This document shows, one piece after another, positions 7,299-16,341 of a stretch of 64,000 bases of DNA (positions within the stretch are counted from its first letter, which is position 1; each line of letters starts with the position of its first letter). The notes under the pieces are model-generated. The model was not told where the DNA came from, did no database searches, and saw only the letters and a program-made list of their open reading frames with translations. Both the position numbers and the translations under genes were made by a program. Location of the stretch: NCBI RefSeq assembly GCF_000691165.1, contig NZ_ASJD01000001.1, positions 804,221-868,220 of the forward strand. Direction: 5' to 3'. The DNA comes from Bacillus safensis FO-36b. Its GTDB lineage: Bacteria > Bacillota > Bacilli > Bacillales > Bacillaceae.

Positions 7299-8444
7299 AT
7301 GATGACTGAACAATTGCAGTATAAACCGGGGCTTGAAGACATTGTGGCAAGCGAAACATCCATATCATACTTAGATGTGGAGCAAGAGGAAATTGTGATT
7401 CGCGGGTACGACCTCATTGAGCTGGCACAAAACAAGACATATTTAGAAACAGCCTATCTGCTTATTTATGGAAGATTACCAGATCAGATGGAATATCACC
7501 AATTTCAGCAAGATATATCCTCACAAACGAGCTTACATCCAACCATTCAAACCATATTAACGAATCTGCCAAAAACCACTCACCCTATGGATGCGATGAG
7601 AACGTGCTTATCTGCTCTTGCAGGGTATGATGACGCATTACATGATCGATCTGAAGCGTGCCAAGTAAGGCGTGCAGTTCGATTATTAGGCCAGCTGCCG
7701 GCCATTGTTGCTGGAAGCTATTATATTCTCACAAAAGACGCCGCTATTTCTCCAGATCAGACCAAATCCTACACTGAAAACTTTTTATCCATGTTAACAG
7801 GACGCACCCCGGCACAAGACGAAATTACCGCTTTTGACCAAACACTCACATTATATAGCGAACATGAGCTGCCGAATTCAACGTTTGCGGCTAGAGTGAT
7901 TGCATCCACGCATTCTGACATGTATGGTGCTTTTACTGGAGCGATCTCTTCATTAAAAGGTGACCTCCACGGAGGAGCAAATGAAGCTGTCATGCACATG
8001 CTTCTTGAAGGAAAAACAACAGAGGGATTTCTTGCGCTCATTGAACGAAAATTAGCCGCAAAAGAAAAAATGATGGGCTTTGGCCACAGAGTATACATGA
8101 GAAAAATGGACCCGCGAGCCGCTCTTTTAAAACGTTCATTGAAAACGCTTACCAAATCAAAGGGAGATACAACGCTATATGACATGTGTGTAGCAGGAGA
8201 GGCATACATGCAAGAGCAGAAAAACCTTTATCCAAATCTTGATTATTATGCTGCACCGATTTATTACGTGCTCGGAATTCCTATTTCACTTTATACACCC
8301 ATTTTCTTTGCTGCAAGAGCTAGCGGATTAGCCGCACATGTGATTGAACAGCATTTGCATAATCGCATTTTTAGACCGAGAGTCCGGTATTTAGGGCCAA
8401 GAGGATTAAAGGTTTCAAATGATGATGGAAAAACGGGGGAATGA
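7299..8444 (+). CDS. mmgD: 2-methylcitrate synthase MmgD
   Basis: This roughly 381-residue citrate-synthase-family enzyme condenses propionyl-CoA (or acetyl-CoA) with oxaloacetate. Catalytic regions are visible in [26 protein letters not shown] and [13 protein letters not shown], with the active histidines and aspartate in their usual context. Sequence and length agree closely with B. subtilis MmgD. ATG 7299 (or 7302) is chosen because GGGGGT at 7290-7295 precedes it; the frame is open further upstream to 7257 but that part has no ribosome site. mmgD begins the operon mmgD-mmgE-prpB. In B. subtilis these genes follow mmgABC under SigmaE; mmgABC are not adjacent here. Confidence 0.9.
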   Translation: MMTEQLQYKPGLEDIVASETSISYLDVEQEEIVIRGYDLIELAQNKTYLETAYLLIYGRLPDQMEYHQFQQDISSQTSLHPTIQTILTNLPKTTHPMDAMRTCLSALAGYDDALHDRSEACQVRRAVRLLGQLPAIVAGSYYILTKDAAISPDQTKSYTENFLSMLTGRTPAQDEITAFDQTLTLYSEHELPNSTFAARVIASTHSDMYGAFTGAISSLKGDLHGGANEAVMHMLLEGKTTEGFLALIERKLAAKEKMMGFGHRVYMRKMDPRAALLKRSLKTLTKSKGDTTLYDMCVAGEAYMQEQKNLYPNLDYYAAPIYYVLGIPISLYTPIFFAARASGLAAHVIEQHLHNRIFRPRVRYLGPRGLKVSNDDGKTGE

Positions 8445-8446
8445 AC

Positions 8447-9883
8447 ATGAACAAAACAGCAGTCGCCAATCAAACAGATCAGCTATTAGAAGAAATCGCT
8501 GCCTATGCAGTAGACGGAGAAATTACAAGCAAAGAGGCCATTGAAACCGCGCGGTATGTGCTCATAGACACGCTCGGGTGCGGAATGCTGGCTCTTAATT
8601 TTCCAGAATGTACGAAGCACCTTGGACCTATCGTACCTGGAACTGTTGTGCCTAACGGAGCAAGAGTTCCAGGCACTTCGTTTGTGCTAGATCCTGTTCA
8701 AGCGGCTTTTGATATTGGCTGTATGATCCGCTGGTTAGATTATAACGATACTTGGCTTGCACAGGAGTGGGGTCATCCGTCAGATAACTTAGGCGGAATA
8801 TTAGCTGTAAGTGATTATATCAGCAGAACACGCCTTGCAAACGGAGAAGAGCCGCTAACGATGAATGATGTACTGCATGCAATCGTCAAGGCACATGAAA
8901 TTCAAGGTGTCCTTGCTTTAGAAAATTGTCTAAATCGAAATGGATTGGACCATGTGTTATTTGTCAAAGTGGCAACAAGTGCAGTTGTGTGTGCAATGCT
9001 TGGCGGAACAAAGGAAGAGGTCCAGCATGTTTTATCACAAGCGTTTGTTGATAATTCCCCCCTTAGGACGTATCGCCACGCCCCAAACACAGGATCGAGG
9101 AAATCATGGGCAGCAGGGGACGCAACAAGCCGCGGAGTGAGACTGGCAATGATGACACGTAAAGGAGAAATGGGTTATCAAACGCCCCTCAGTGCAGAGA
9201 AGTGGGGCTTTGAAGATGTTCTTATGAAAGGAAAACCACTTACGCTCGCCCAGCCCCTTGGATCATACGTCATAGAAAATGTTCTTTTCAAAATTGCTTA
9301 TCCTGCTGAATTTCATGCACAGACAGCTGCAGAGGCGGCTGTGATGCTGCATGACGCTGTAAAAGATCGTTTAGATGAAATTGACCGGGTAGAGATTACG
9401 ACACATGAGTCAGCGATTCGGATTATTGATAAGAAAGGGCCGCTTTACAATCCGGCAGACCGTGATCATTGCTTGCAGTATATTACAGCCATTGGACTGA
9501 TTTATGGTGAACTGACAGCTGACCATTATGAAGAAGAAACGGCGCAAAATCCAGCCATTGATCGTCTTCGTGATCGAATGATTGTGAAAGAGGATAAACG
9601 TTATACAGAGGATTATTTAGATCCGAAAAAGAGATCGATTGCAAACTGTGTACAAATTTTCTTTAAAGACGGGACGATGACAGACCGAATTGAAATTGAA
9701 TACCCGCTTGGTCATCGCAGAAGAAGACAGGAAGGCATTCCGCTGCTTGAAAAGAAATGGGTCTATCATTTAAAGACAAGATTTCCACAAAAGCAAGTGG
9801 ATCAAATTGTGTCACTCTGCCAAAATCCAAATCAATTAAAAACAACAACAGTACCAGCATTTATGGACTTATTCGTCATATAA
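8447..9883 (+). CDS. mmgE: 2-methylcitrate dehydratase MmgE (PrpD family)
   Basis: This 478-residue enzyme of the MmgE/PrpD family dehydrates 2-methylcitrate to 2-methylaconitate. It closely follows B. subtilis MmgE, with [40 protein letters not shown] and [17 protein letters not shown] visible. ATG 8441 overlaps the mmgD stop (ATGA). ATG 8447 is preferred because GGGGGA lies 6 nt upstream of it. This gives translational coupling to mmgD, and prpB follows 12 bp after the stop. Cytosolic. Confidence 0.9.
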   Translation: MNKTAVANQTDQLLEEIAAYAVDGEITSKEAIETARYVLIDTLGCGMLALNFPECTKHLGPIVPGTVVPNGARVPGTSFVLDPVQAAFDIGCMIRWLDYNDTWLAQEWGHPSDNLGGILAVSDYISRTRLANGEEPLTMNDVLHAIVKAHEIQGVLALENCLNRNGLDHVLFVKVATSAVVCAMLGGTKEEVQHVLSQAFVDNSPLRTYRHAPNTGSRKSWAAGDATSRGVRLAMMTRKGEMGYQTPLSAEKWGFEDVLMKGKPLTLAQPLGSYVIENVLFKIAYPAEFHAQTAAEAAVMLHDAVKDRLDEIDRVEITTHESAIRIIDKKGPLYNPADRDHCLQYITAIGLIYGELTADHYEEETAQNPAIDRLRDRMIVKEDKRYTEDYLDPKKRSIANCVQIFFKDGTMTDRIEIEYPLGHRRRRQEGIPLLEKKWVYHLKTRFPQKQVDQIVSLCQNPNQLKTTTVPAFMDLFVI

Positions 9884-9895
9884 GGGGGAGCTAGC

Positions 9896-10813
9896 GTGTG
9901 GATCGTGAATGAAGAAAGAAGTCAGGCTGATTTAGCCGCGGCCTTTAAAGAACAAATGAACAAATCAGCTTTATTTCAAATTCCAGGCGTTCACGATGGA
10001 ATGTCTGCGCTCTATGCAAAAAAAATGGGCTTTCAAGGGCTCTATTTATCAGGTGCCGCTTTTTGTGCCAGCAAAGGACTGCCAGACCTCGGCATGATCC
10101 ATTCAACAGAAATGGCTGAAAAAGCGAAGGAGATGATTCGAGCTTCCCAGCTGCCGCTTTTGGTCGATATGGACACAGGTTATGGCGGTGTTTTAAATGC
10201 AGCAAGAGCGGCAAAAGAAATGGTTGAGAGCAAAGTGGCAGCTGTTCAAATTGAAGATCAGCAAATGCCGAAAAAATGCGGGCATTTAAACGGGAAATCA
10301 CTCGTTCCAGTAGAAGAAATGGTCGCAAAAATCAAAGCCATCAAACAAGCGGCACCAACGCTATTGGTCATTGCGAGAACCGATGCAAAGTCCGTAAATG
10401 GAATGGAGGATGTCATCCGCCGGGCCAATCTTTACGTAGAAGCAGGAGCTGACGCTATTTTTCCTGAGGCACTCATCACAGCGGAGGACTTCACGCATGC
10501 GTCAAGTAATATTAAAGGGCCGCTCCTTGCAAACATGACGGAGTTTGGCAAGACGCCTTATTATCATGCAGACGAATTTTCTATGTTTGGCTTTCAAATG
10601 GTCATTTACCCTGTGTCATCACTTAGAGTCGCTGCAAAAGCGTATGAGCGTTTATTTACAGAAATCATGGAAAAGGGAACGCAGCAGGGGATACTTGGGG
10701 ATATGCAAACGAGGAAAGAGCTGTATGAAACGATTCATTATGATGAATATGAGGAAATGGACCAGCATTTAGCAAAAACAATCCTGCCGGAAATTGGAAA
10801 AGAACAGCGATAA
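9896..10813 (+). CDS. prpB: Methylisocitrate lyase PrpB (YqiQ)
   Basis: This 305-residue PEP-mutase/isocitrate-lyase superfamily enzyme cleaves 2-methylisocitrate to pyruvate and succinate, the last step of the methylcitrate cycle. Diagnostic motifs are LLVDMDTGYGG (Mg2+ and substrate binding), the active loop IEDQQMPKKCGHLNGK with the catalytic KKCGH, and VIARTDA. GTG 9896 follows AAGGGGGAGCTAGC. Together with mmgD and mmgE it forms a complete propionyl-CoA disposal pathway apart from an aconitase-type isomerase, which is usually provided by the TCA-cycle aconitase. Confidence 0.92.
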   Translation: MWIVNEERSQADLAAAFKEQMNKSALFQIPGVHDGMSALYAKKMGFQGLYLSGAAFCASKGLPDLGMIHSTEMAEKAKEMIRASQLPLLVDMDTGYGGVLNAARAAKEMVESKVAAVQIEDQQMPKKCGHLNGKSLVPVEEMVAKIKAIKQAAPTLLVIARTDAKSVNGMEDVIRRANLYVEAGADAIFPEALITAEDFTHASSNIKGPLLANMTEFGKTPYYHADEFSMFGFQMVIYPVSSLRVAAKAYERLFTEIMEKGTQQGILGDMQTRKELYETIHYDEYEEMDQHLAKTILPEIGKEQR

Positions 10814-10818
10814 AATGA

Positions 10819-10849
10819 AAAGCACTTCCGTCAAGGAAGTGCTTTTTTA
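10819..10849 (+). terminator. Terminator of the mmgD-mmgE-prpB operon
   Basis: AAAGCACTTCC pairs perfectly with GGAAGTGCTTT (loop GTCAA) and is followed by six T. Confidence 0.9.
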
Positions 10850-11509
10850 CGATGATGGTGTGGATGAAGAAGCCAATTTCATCTTTTCTTCAACTGTTTT
10901 CGTTTTTTCTTTTACTTTTTCAGCGTAAGTGAAGTCACCGTAGCAATACGGATAGCGGAAGTTATCTTTATTGCCGCCGCACGTATAGACCTCGGGGTTT
11001 CGTTTCACTTGCTTTTTGGAGTATTGCTTTGCCAGTTTCTCGGAATGTTTTCCCCCGTTTTTTGCAACAAAATCAATATAGCCGATTCCCATGTTATAGC
11101 TTTGAATAATGGTTTCCAAATCAACGCCTTTTTTCTTCCCATGCTTGTACATAGTCGAAAAATGATGGACTCCTTGTTTAATGCTTTTCTGAGGGTCATT
11201 GATTTCATTTCGTTTCAAACCAAGAGATTCAGAGGCCTGCATTGGATCTCCGCCTCTGCCTTTTGATTCTTGATACATCATACCGAGGATTAACCCGGTA
11301 TACTGATCTAAATCTTGATCTCTTAACTCTGTTTCTACAAGCGGTTTGTAATCATCCAATCTCGACAAAACAATTGATTCCGTATCAATCGGCAGCTTTT
11401 TTAACTCCTTTTGATTAAAGGAGATGGCAATGGCTGCTAATACGAAAACAAAGAGAAAAATCGTGAAACAGCCTGAAATGGCAAAACATCCTGTTTTTTT
11501 CTTTTTCAA
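10847..11509 (-). CDS. yocA: YocA-like membrane-anchored lysozyme/transglycosylase
   Basis: This 220-residue protein has one N-terminal membrane anchor (about 8-29, CFAISGCFTIFLFVFVLAAI). Its extracellular domain resembles the bacteriophage-type lysozyme domain of CwlT. The likely catalytic glutamate is in GMMYQESKGRGGDPMQASES, with SYNMGIGYIDFV and YCYGDFTYAEKV completing the fold. Start TTG 11509 is supported by AGGGGTGA seven nt upstream. It corresponds to B. subtilis yocA by sequence type and by position next to czrA and yozB. It probably trims peptidoglycan; the specific role is unknown. Confidence 0.8.
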   Translation of the reverse strand: MKKKKTGCFAISGCFTIFLFVFVLAAIAISFNQKELKKLPIDTESIVLSRLDDYKPLVETELRDQDLDQYTGLILGMMYQESKGRGGDPMQASESLGLKRNEINDPQKSIKQGVHHFSTMYKHGKKKGVDLETIIQSYNMGIGYIDFVAKNGGKHSEKLAKQYSKKQVKRNPEVYTCGGNKDNFRYPYCYGDFTYAEKVKEKTKTVEEKMKLASSSTPSS

Positions 11510-11606
11510 GGTCAGTTCACCCCTGTTTTGCCCCGCTTTTAAAAGGGAAGTACAGCCTTTTTATTATGCCATATCCTGTGCAGGATACCAAGTGAAAACC
11601 TTATAA

Positions 11607-12932
11607 TCAATCATATCCAAACGTAAATTCAGGTCGTGTTTTCAGCCTGAAGCAGAAATAAACAAAACCAATAATCAGCCACATCATGCCAATGATTAAT
11701 GCATTTGTGCTGATGCTCGTTAACAGCCAAAGACAAAACGCCGTCCCGCATAGAGGGATCACTGCATATCTCAATGTATTCAGCACACCTCTTTGTTTTT
11801 GTCTGACGAAAAAGTACGCAAAAACAGACAAATTTACAAAGGTAAATCCAATTAACGCGCCGAAGCTGATAAAGGAATAAATGACTTCAAGTTCGCCAAC
11901 GACTGCGGTTAAGGAGAAAGCTCCGATTAACAAAATATTAAAAACAGGGGTTTTTAATCTCGGATGAATATACCCGAAGAAACGCTTCGGTAACGATTGA
12001 TCTCTTCCCATTGCATATAAAAGCCTTGCTGCACTCGCATGTGACGATAAGGAGGAAGAAATGACAGCCACCATTGTGCCGGCTAAAAAGAACGAGTGGA
12101 GAAATGCGCCGCCCACAAATTCTGCAATTTCAAGTGAGGCTGCATCAGGATGTTTGAACTGCTGAAAATTTGGAAACACCTGCTGCAAAAAATAAGACGT
12201 CAAAGTAAACAGTACGCCTCCAATCGCAACTGTTAAGAAAATGGCAAGCGGAATCGTCTTTTTTGGTTTAATGGTTTCCTCAGACATCGTCGAAATGGCA
12301 TCAAATCCTAGAAAGGAGAAACATAAAATGGTCGCTCCTGAAAAAATAAGCGCTGGATCTAAGCTCGCTGAATAAAAAGGCCGGGCTGACAATAACTCTC
12401 CACTGCCAGTGTTTTGTGTGAGCCCATAAATAACAAACCCAACAAAGGTGACGGCGACAATGACCTGAAACGTCACAAATAGCGCCGTAATGTTGGCTGT
12501 AAGCCGAATACCGATTACATTGACAGTCGTTATGGCGATAGCAAGTATGATGATCCAAATGTAATGAGGTACATCAGGAAAGGCTGCGGTTAAATAAGCA
12601 CTTCCGATCGCAAAATTCACCATAGGCAGAAATAAATAATCCAGTAAAAGTGTCCAGCCCACAAGGAAGCCGACATGAGGATGAATACTTTTTTGCGCAT
12701 ATGTATAAGCAGATCCTGCTTTTGGAAAAGCCTTCACCATATTCCCATAGCTAAGCGCTGTCAATAGTAATGCAAGTAACGTAAATATATAAGCTGCAGC
12801 GACGTGTCCTTTCGTCAGCTGAGCAACAATGCCGTATGAATCAAATACGACAAGTGGATCCATATAAGCAAGCCCGATCACAACAAGTGGAAAGACAGTC
12901 AGGCTGCGTTTTAGTCTTGGCTCTTCAGTCAA
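11607..12932 (-). CDS. APC-superfamily amino acid/polyamine permease
   Basis: This 441-residue transporter has about twelve predicted membrane helices. It carries the APC signature around helix 1 (PLVVIGLAYMDPLVVFDSYG) and the conserved helix 6-8 region GFDAISTMSEETIKPKKTIP. It is closest in feel to PuuP/YeeF-type uptake systems for amino acids or putrescine, but the substrate cannot be read from sequence. Start TTG 12932 follows GAGGAG at a rather long distance (about 12 nt). It lies between yocA and czrA, where the B. subtilis order has no permease, so it is probably an insertion specific to this lineage. Confidence 0.8.
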   Translation of the reverse strand: MTEEPRLKRSLTVFPLVVIGLAYMDPLVVFDSYGIVAQLTKGHVAAAYIFTLLALLLTALSYGNMVKAFPKAGSAYTYAQKSIHPHVGFLVGWTLLLDYLFLPMVNFAIGSAYLTAAFPDVPHYIWIIILAIAITTVNVIGIRLTANITALFVTFQVIVAVTFVGFVIYGLTQNTGSGELLSARPFYSASLDPALIFSGATILCFSFLGFDAISTMSEETIKPKKTIPLAIFLTVAIGGVLFTLTSYFLQQVFPNFQQFKHPDAASLEIAEFVGGAFLHSFFLAGTMVAVISSSLSSHASAARLLYAMGRDQSLPKRFFGYIHPRLKTPVFNILLIGAFSLTAVVGELEVIYSFISFGALIGFTFVNLSVFAYFFVRQKQRGVLNTLRYAVIPLCGTAFCLWLLTSISTNALIIGMMWLIIGFVYFCFRLKTRPEFTFGYD

Positions 12933-13042
12933 TTTGCCTATCAGCTCCTCTAAAAAAATGAATAAATAATGCTCATTTTAAAAAGAATGCTACCAAGTGT
13001 CAATGCTATTTGAATAAATCTTTTTTCTAAAGTGTGCCCGCT

Positions 13043-13070
13043 TTGCACGCCGGACGTTTTAGTATATGAT
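13043..13070 (+). promoter_or_regulatory. Candidate czrA promoter
   Basis: TTGCAC (13043-13048) and TATGAT (13065-13070) are separated by 16 bp, 48 bp before the czrA start. Confidence 0.45.
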
Positions 13071-13118
13071 GATACATAGAATAAGTCGTGATTTGACTAA
13101 CAAGAAAGGTGAAGCGAA

Positions 13119-13448
13119 ATGAAGGAAGAACTGAATACAAATCAAGAACAGGAACGGATGGAGCTGGATGAAGAAAGTTTATTTCTTGTCTCCCAAACGT
13201 TTAAAGCCTTATCTGATCCGACACGTATTCGTATTCTGCACCTGCTGTCTCAAGGTGAATACTCGGTAAATGATATCGCAGAAACGCTGAATCTCATGCA
13301 ATCAACTGTTTCTCATCAGCTGCGTTTTTTAAAAAACCTTCGACTCGTGAAATCTAGACGAGCAGGGACATCGATCTTTTACAGTCCTGAAGATCAGCAT
13401 GTGATGGAAGTGCTTGAACAAATGATTCATCATGCGCAGCATGACTAA
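13119..13448 (+). CDS. czrA: CzrA, ArsR/SmtB-family zinc-responsive repressor
   Basis: This 109-residue winged-helix metal sensor has the DNA-binding core [20 protein letters not shown]...[17 protein letters not shown]. The alpha-5 metal site is intact: D92, H94, H105 and H108 reproduce the D-x-H ... H-x-x-H pattern of S. aureus CzrA. The protein should therefore sense Zn or Co (and Cd) rather than arsenic. The B. subtilis orthologue CzrA/YozA represses efflux genes such as cadA and czcD located elsewhere. No efflux gene is adjacent here either. A short bidirectional terminator follows. Confidence 0.9.
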   Translation: MKEELNTNQEQERMELDEESLFLVSQTFKALSDPTRIRILHLLSQGEYSVNDIAETLNLMQSTVSHQLRFLKNLRLVKSRRAGTSIFYSPEDQHVMEVLEQMIHHAQHD

Positions 13449-13450
13449 TA

Positions 13451-13482
13451 AAAACCTTCCTACTCATATAGGAAGGTTTTTA
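13451..13482. terminator. Bidirectional terminator between czrA and yobW
   Basis: AAAACCTTCC pairs with GGAAGGTTTT around a 10-nt loop, with A- and T-tracts suitable for either strand. It overlaps the yobW stop codon. Confidence 0.8.
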
Positions 13483-14004
13483 CGCATGATGCGTATGTGC
13501 TACTCGTTTACCTGCTTTCATCATTTGATAAGAAAAAACAACATAGTATGCAGCTAACAGAAAAAAGCTGAGCATGGTCATGGCATCATCACTCACAATA
13601 TGCTGATACAGTTCAACGACACCAATCTTTGTGAGCGAATGGTTCGTCAGTTCACCCAGCTTAAAACTAAGTCGAGATAAAAATAAGCATAAAATGAAGC
13701 TTTCAATCCATTTACTCGTTTTCACATAAAGACGGCCATTTTCTTCTTTCATGCGGATCGTCTCATAGGCATGAACGGCCAGACTGCTTCCAAAGAGCAT
13801 ACCAATAGCGGCGTAGATGAAAATGCTGTGATTTTGCCAGCCTTCTAATAAGAGAATAAGGGCAGTGAGTCCAAATACATACATTCTCATCAAAAGACTG
13901 ATCGGGCGCACAAGCTGATAGCGTCTCATTCGATTCATTCGAAAGATGATGCAGATCAGCATAATGCTCCCAATGATGAATAACTGCCACACGTGATGTG
14001 TCAT
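13480..14004 (-). CDS. yobW: Integral membrane protein, CcdC/DUF1453-like, syntenic with yobW (csk22)
   Basis: This 174-residue protein has four to five hydrophobic helices (WQLFIIGSIMLICIIFRMNR at the N-terminus). Its pattern, with arginine-rich turns and IRMKEENGRLYVKTSKWIESFI, recalls the CcdC/DUF1453 family. The position between yobV and czrA is that of B. subtilis yobW (csk22), which is described as SigmaK-controlled. The symbol rests mainly on position and size. The ribosome site AGGAGGAGG lies upstream of ATG 14004. No SigmaK promoter could be read with confidence. Confidence 0.65.
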   Translation of the reverse strand: MTHHVWQLFIIGSIMLICIIFRMNRMRRYQLVRPISLLMRMYVFGLTALILLLEGWQNHSIFIYAAIGMLFGSSLAVHAYETIRMKEENGRLYVKTSKWIESFILCLFLSRLSFKLGELTNHSLTKIGVVELYQHIVSDDAMTMLSFFLLAAYYVVFSYQMMKAGKRVAHTHHA

Positions 14005-14121
14005 GATGCAACCTCCTCCTGCATGTGCAGGGATGTAAACGATGCTGGCTGTTCCTTATCTTTACCATTCTTTCTTTTTTTATCAAATCAAAACCTACAT
14101 TTATGAAAAAGAGGAAAAGTC

Positions 14122-15054
14122 ATGAAAATTGATCGTATTTTGTCTATTGTGATGCTGCTCATTAGCAAAAAGCAAGTACAAGCGAAGGACCTCGCTGAAC
14201 TTCACGAAGTGAGTGTGAGGACGATTTATCGTGATATTGAGACCATCAATCAAGCGGGTATCCCTGTTGTGACAACCCAAGGAGCAGGCGGGGGCATTTC
14301 ACTTGTTGACGACTATCGTTTAGAGAAAAAATTATTTACCGATGATGACATTGAGCTGATTTTAACAGCCCTTGAAAGCATGACGAGTGCATACTCCTTT
14401 AAAGAAAGTGAACATGTACTGAAAAAAATCAAATCTCTCATTCCGTCACCAACCGATGAAAGCGAGAAACAGCACCATGTCTTTATTGATTTAAGCTCCT
14501 GGGGGAAAGACAGCCAGGCAGAAAAGAAGCTTCAGCTGATCCATACAGCTGCTTCCGCGCATCAATTCATTCAATTCACTTATCGCAACGCAAAAGGTGA
14601 AACACTTCCACGTAAAGTGGAGCCTTATACGCTTGTCTTAAAAGGAAGGCATTGGTACTTGTATGCGTTTTGTTGTGTGAAAAATGATTTTCGTCTATTC
14701 AAGCTGACCAGAATGACAGACCTCATCACCATTTCAGCATATTTCAGGCCGAAAAGAATCAAAAACGAAGAGAAGCCTTGGAATGACTCTTGGCATGAAG
14801 AACCTTCAGTCACAACGCTCACGCTTAGGTTAACGGAAACATCAGTTGGCAAAGTGAAGGAATGGGTGGATGAGAACGAATTGATCATATGTTCAGACGG
14901 AACCTATCTGGCAGCATTGACCGTGCCGCAAGATGATTGGCTGCACAGTTTCCTATTCCATTTAGGACCGGACGCCGACATTCTTTCACCTCAGCACATC
15001 AAGGAAGCATTTGATCTCCAATTAAAACAATTTATGAAGCGAATAGAAACTTGA
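14122..15054 (+). CDS. yobV: YobV, DeoR-type HTH plus WYL-domain regulator
   Basis: This 310-residue transcription factor has an N-terminal helix-turn-helix (about 1-60, with VQAKDLAELHEVSVRTIYRD). The WYL ligand-binding domain follows (about 135-230: FIQFTYRN, PRKVEPYTLVLKGRHWYLYAFC). A C-terminal WCX extension completes it. WYL regulators bind small ligands or nucleic acids. It is transcribed in the same direction as yobU, but a terminator overlaps its stop codon, so read-through is probably limited. Length agrees with B. subtilis YobV (about 313 aa). Confidence 0.88.
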   Translation: MKIDRILSIVMLLISKKQVQAKDLAELHEVSVRTIYRDIETINQAGIPVVTTQGAGGGISLVDDYRLEKKLFTDDDIELILTALESMTSAYSFKESEHVLKKIKSLIPSPTDESEKQHHVFIDLSSWGKDSQAEKKLQLIHTAASAHQFIQFTYRNAKGETLPRKVEPYTLVLKGRHWYLYAFCCVKNDFRLFKLTRMTDLITISAYFRPKRIKNEEKPWNDSWHEEPSVTTLTLRLTETSVGKVKEWVDENELIICSDGTYLAALTVPQDDWLHSFLFHLGPDADILSPQHIKEAFDLQLKQFMKRIET

Positions 15055-15078
15055 CACACTGTTGTCAGGTTTCTTTTT
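15046..15078 (+). terminator. Terminator at the end of yobV
   Basis: GAAAC-t-TGACA pairs with TGTCA-g-GTTTC and is followed by TTTTTAT. The left arm overlaps the yobV stop codon. Confidence 0.75.
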
Positions 15079-15108
15079 ATATGATGGGAGAAAAGGAGAT
15101 GAGAATGT

Positions 15109-15582
15109 ATGTACGATATCGTCACATTAGAGAAACAATGGATCAAAGGGTTGTCTGTTCGAACAACAAACGAAATAGAGAAGACAAAAGAGCGTAAGAT
15201 TGCACCGCTTTGGCAGGATTTTTTTGCGCAGCAGCTACATGGGGGACAAGCTCCAGTCATAGGGCTGTATTCAGATTATGAAAAAGATGAACATGGTTCT
15301 TATTTATTTACAGCTGGAGAGTTCGCGGATCAGCAGATCGAACATGTAAAAGAGATTCCTGCGTCCACCTACGCAAGATTTCAAACGAGAAAAGGACCGA
15401 TTGAAGAGGTCGTGCTTGAAACATGGCACAAGATTTGGACGTGGGATCAGCGTCAATACCGCACTTATACAGGTGATTTTGAATGGTATGATGAAAGATC
15501 TATTGATCCAAAAGAAGCGCAAATTGATATTTACATTGCGGTTGATGAAAAAATGATTGCTAAAACTAATGCTATTAGTTAA
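15109..15582 (+). CDS. yobU: YobU, GyrI-like effector-binding-domain protein
   Basis: This 157-residue protein consists of a single GyrI-like / bacterial transcription activator effector-binding domain without an attached HTH. Visible family features are IGLYSDYEKDEHGSYLFTAG, the PASTYARFQTRKGPIEEVV strand pair and the final DERSIDPKEAQIDIYIAV. Such stand-alone domains bind small hydrophobic compounds. It matches B. subtilis YobU (157 aa) and lies downstream of yobV as there. AAAAGGAG precedes ATG 15109. The first of two TetR-type operators overlaps its stop codon. Confidence 0.85.
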   Translation: MYDIVTLEKQWIKGLSVRTTNEIEKTKERKIAPLWQDFFAQQLHGGQAPVIGLYSDYEKDEHGSYLFTAGEFADQQIEHVKEIPASTYARFQTRKGPIEEVVLETWHKIWTWDQRQYRTYTGDFEWYDERSIDPKEAQIDIYIAVDEKMIAKTNAIS

Positions 15583-15606
15583 TATAAAACTAACGATATT
15601 AGTTTT
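15557..15606 (+). promoter_or_regulatory. yobT-yobS promoter with two TetR-type operators
   Basis: Promoter: TTGCTA (15557-15562), 17-bp spacer, TAATAT (15580-15585). Operator 1 is the perfect repeat AACTAAT-gct-ATTAGTT (15564-15580), filling the spacer. Operator 2 is AACTAAC-gat-ATTAGTT (15588-15604), covering the start site exactly 24 bp downstream. yobS, two genes on, encodes a TetR-family regulator, so autorepression is the natural reading. Confidence 0.75.
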
Positions 15607-15618
15607 AGGAGGGCAATC

Positions 15619-16338
15619 ATGAGATTAACAACTTTTGACCGTCTGCACCAGCTTACATTGATGCCGCGATTATTTCCGGTAAATTGCTATGTCTTTGAGG
15701 AAGAGGAAGGACTCATCTTAATTGATGCTGCTTTAAAAATGGCGGCGAACTCGATCATCGAATTTGCCCGTAAAAAGAACAAACCAATTCATAAGATTAT
15801 TCTCACTCATAGCCATATGGATCATATCGGCGCATTAGATGAGGTGAAGAAGGCTTTTCCAGAGGCAGTTGTCTATTTATCAAAACGTGATGCACGCCTT
15901 TTTGAAGGTGACTTTACCTTGCTCCCTGATGAACCTCAGCAAAAAATCAAAGGCAGTTTTATGAAAAATATTTATACAAAACCAGATGTGCTTGTTGAAG
16001 AAGGAGATGAGATTGGGCCGCTCAAAGTGATTGCAACACCAGGGCATACACCTGGCAGCATTTCTTTATACGATGAAAGGTCAGGAGTTGTCATTGCAGG
16101 GGATGCACTTGTGACAAAAGGCGGCTTATCAGTAACGGGGGAGTTTCGGTGGAGCTTCCCGTTCCCGGCTTTTGCCACATGGGATGCAGAAACCGCACTA
16201 AAAAGCGCTGAAAAGTTACTGACATTGCGCATATCCTGTCTTGCTGCAGGACATGGTGACCTTATCATAGAGCCTCATGAAAAGCTTCAAGCTGCCGTTA
16301 AAAAAAGACAGCACCAGCTAAAAAAAGGAGGGCAGTAA
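15619..16338 (+). CDS. yobT: YobT, metallo-beta-lactamase-fold hydrolase
   Basis: This 239-residue cytosolic MBL-fold enzyme has the metal-binding motif THSHMDHIGA (about 56-65), the second-site histidine in ATPGHTPGS and the bridging aspartate in VIAGDALV. The closing AAGHGDL contributes the last histidine. The substrate is not known; relatives include glyoxalase II-like hydrolases and quorum quenchers. yobT starts just after the twin TetR-type operators and is followed 3 bp later by yobS, so the two form one autoregulated unit. Size agrees with B. subtilis YobT (about 233 aa). Confidence 0.88.
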   Translation: MRLTTFDRLHQLTLMPRLFPVNCYVFEEEEGLILIDAALKMAANSIIEFARKKNKPIHKIILTHSHMDHIGALDEVKKAFPEAVVYLSKRDARLFEGDFTLLPDEPQQKIKGSFMKNIYTKPDVLVEEGDEIGPLKVIATPGHTPGSISLYDERSGVVIAGDALVTKGGLSVTGEFRWSFPFPAFATWDAETALKSAEKLLTLRISCLAAGHGDLIIEPHEKLQAAVKKRQHQLKKGGQ

Positions 16339-16341
16339 ACC

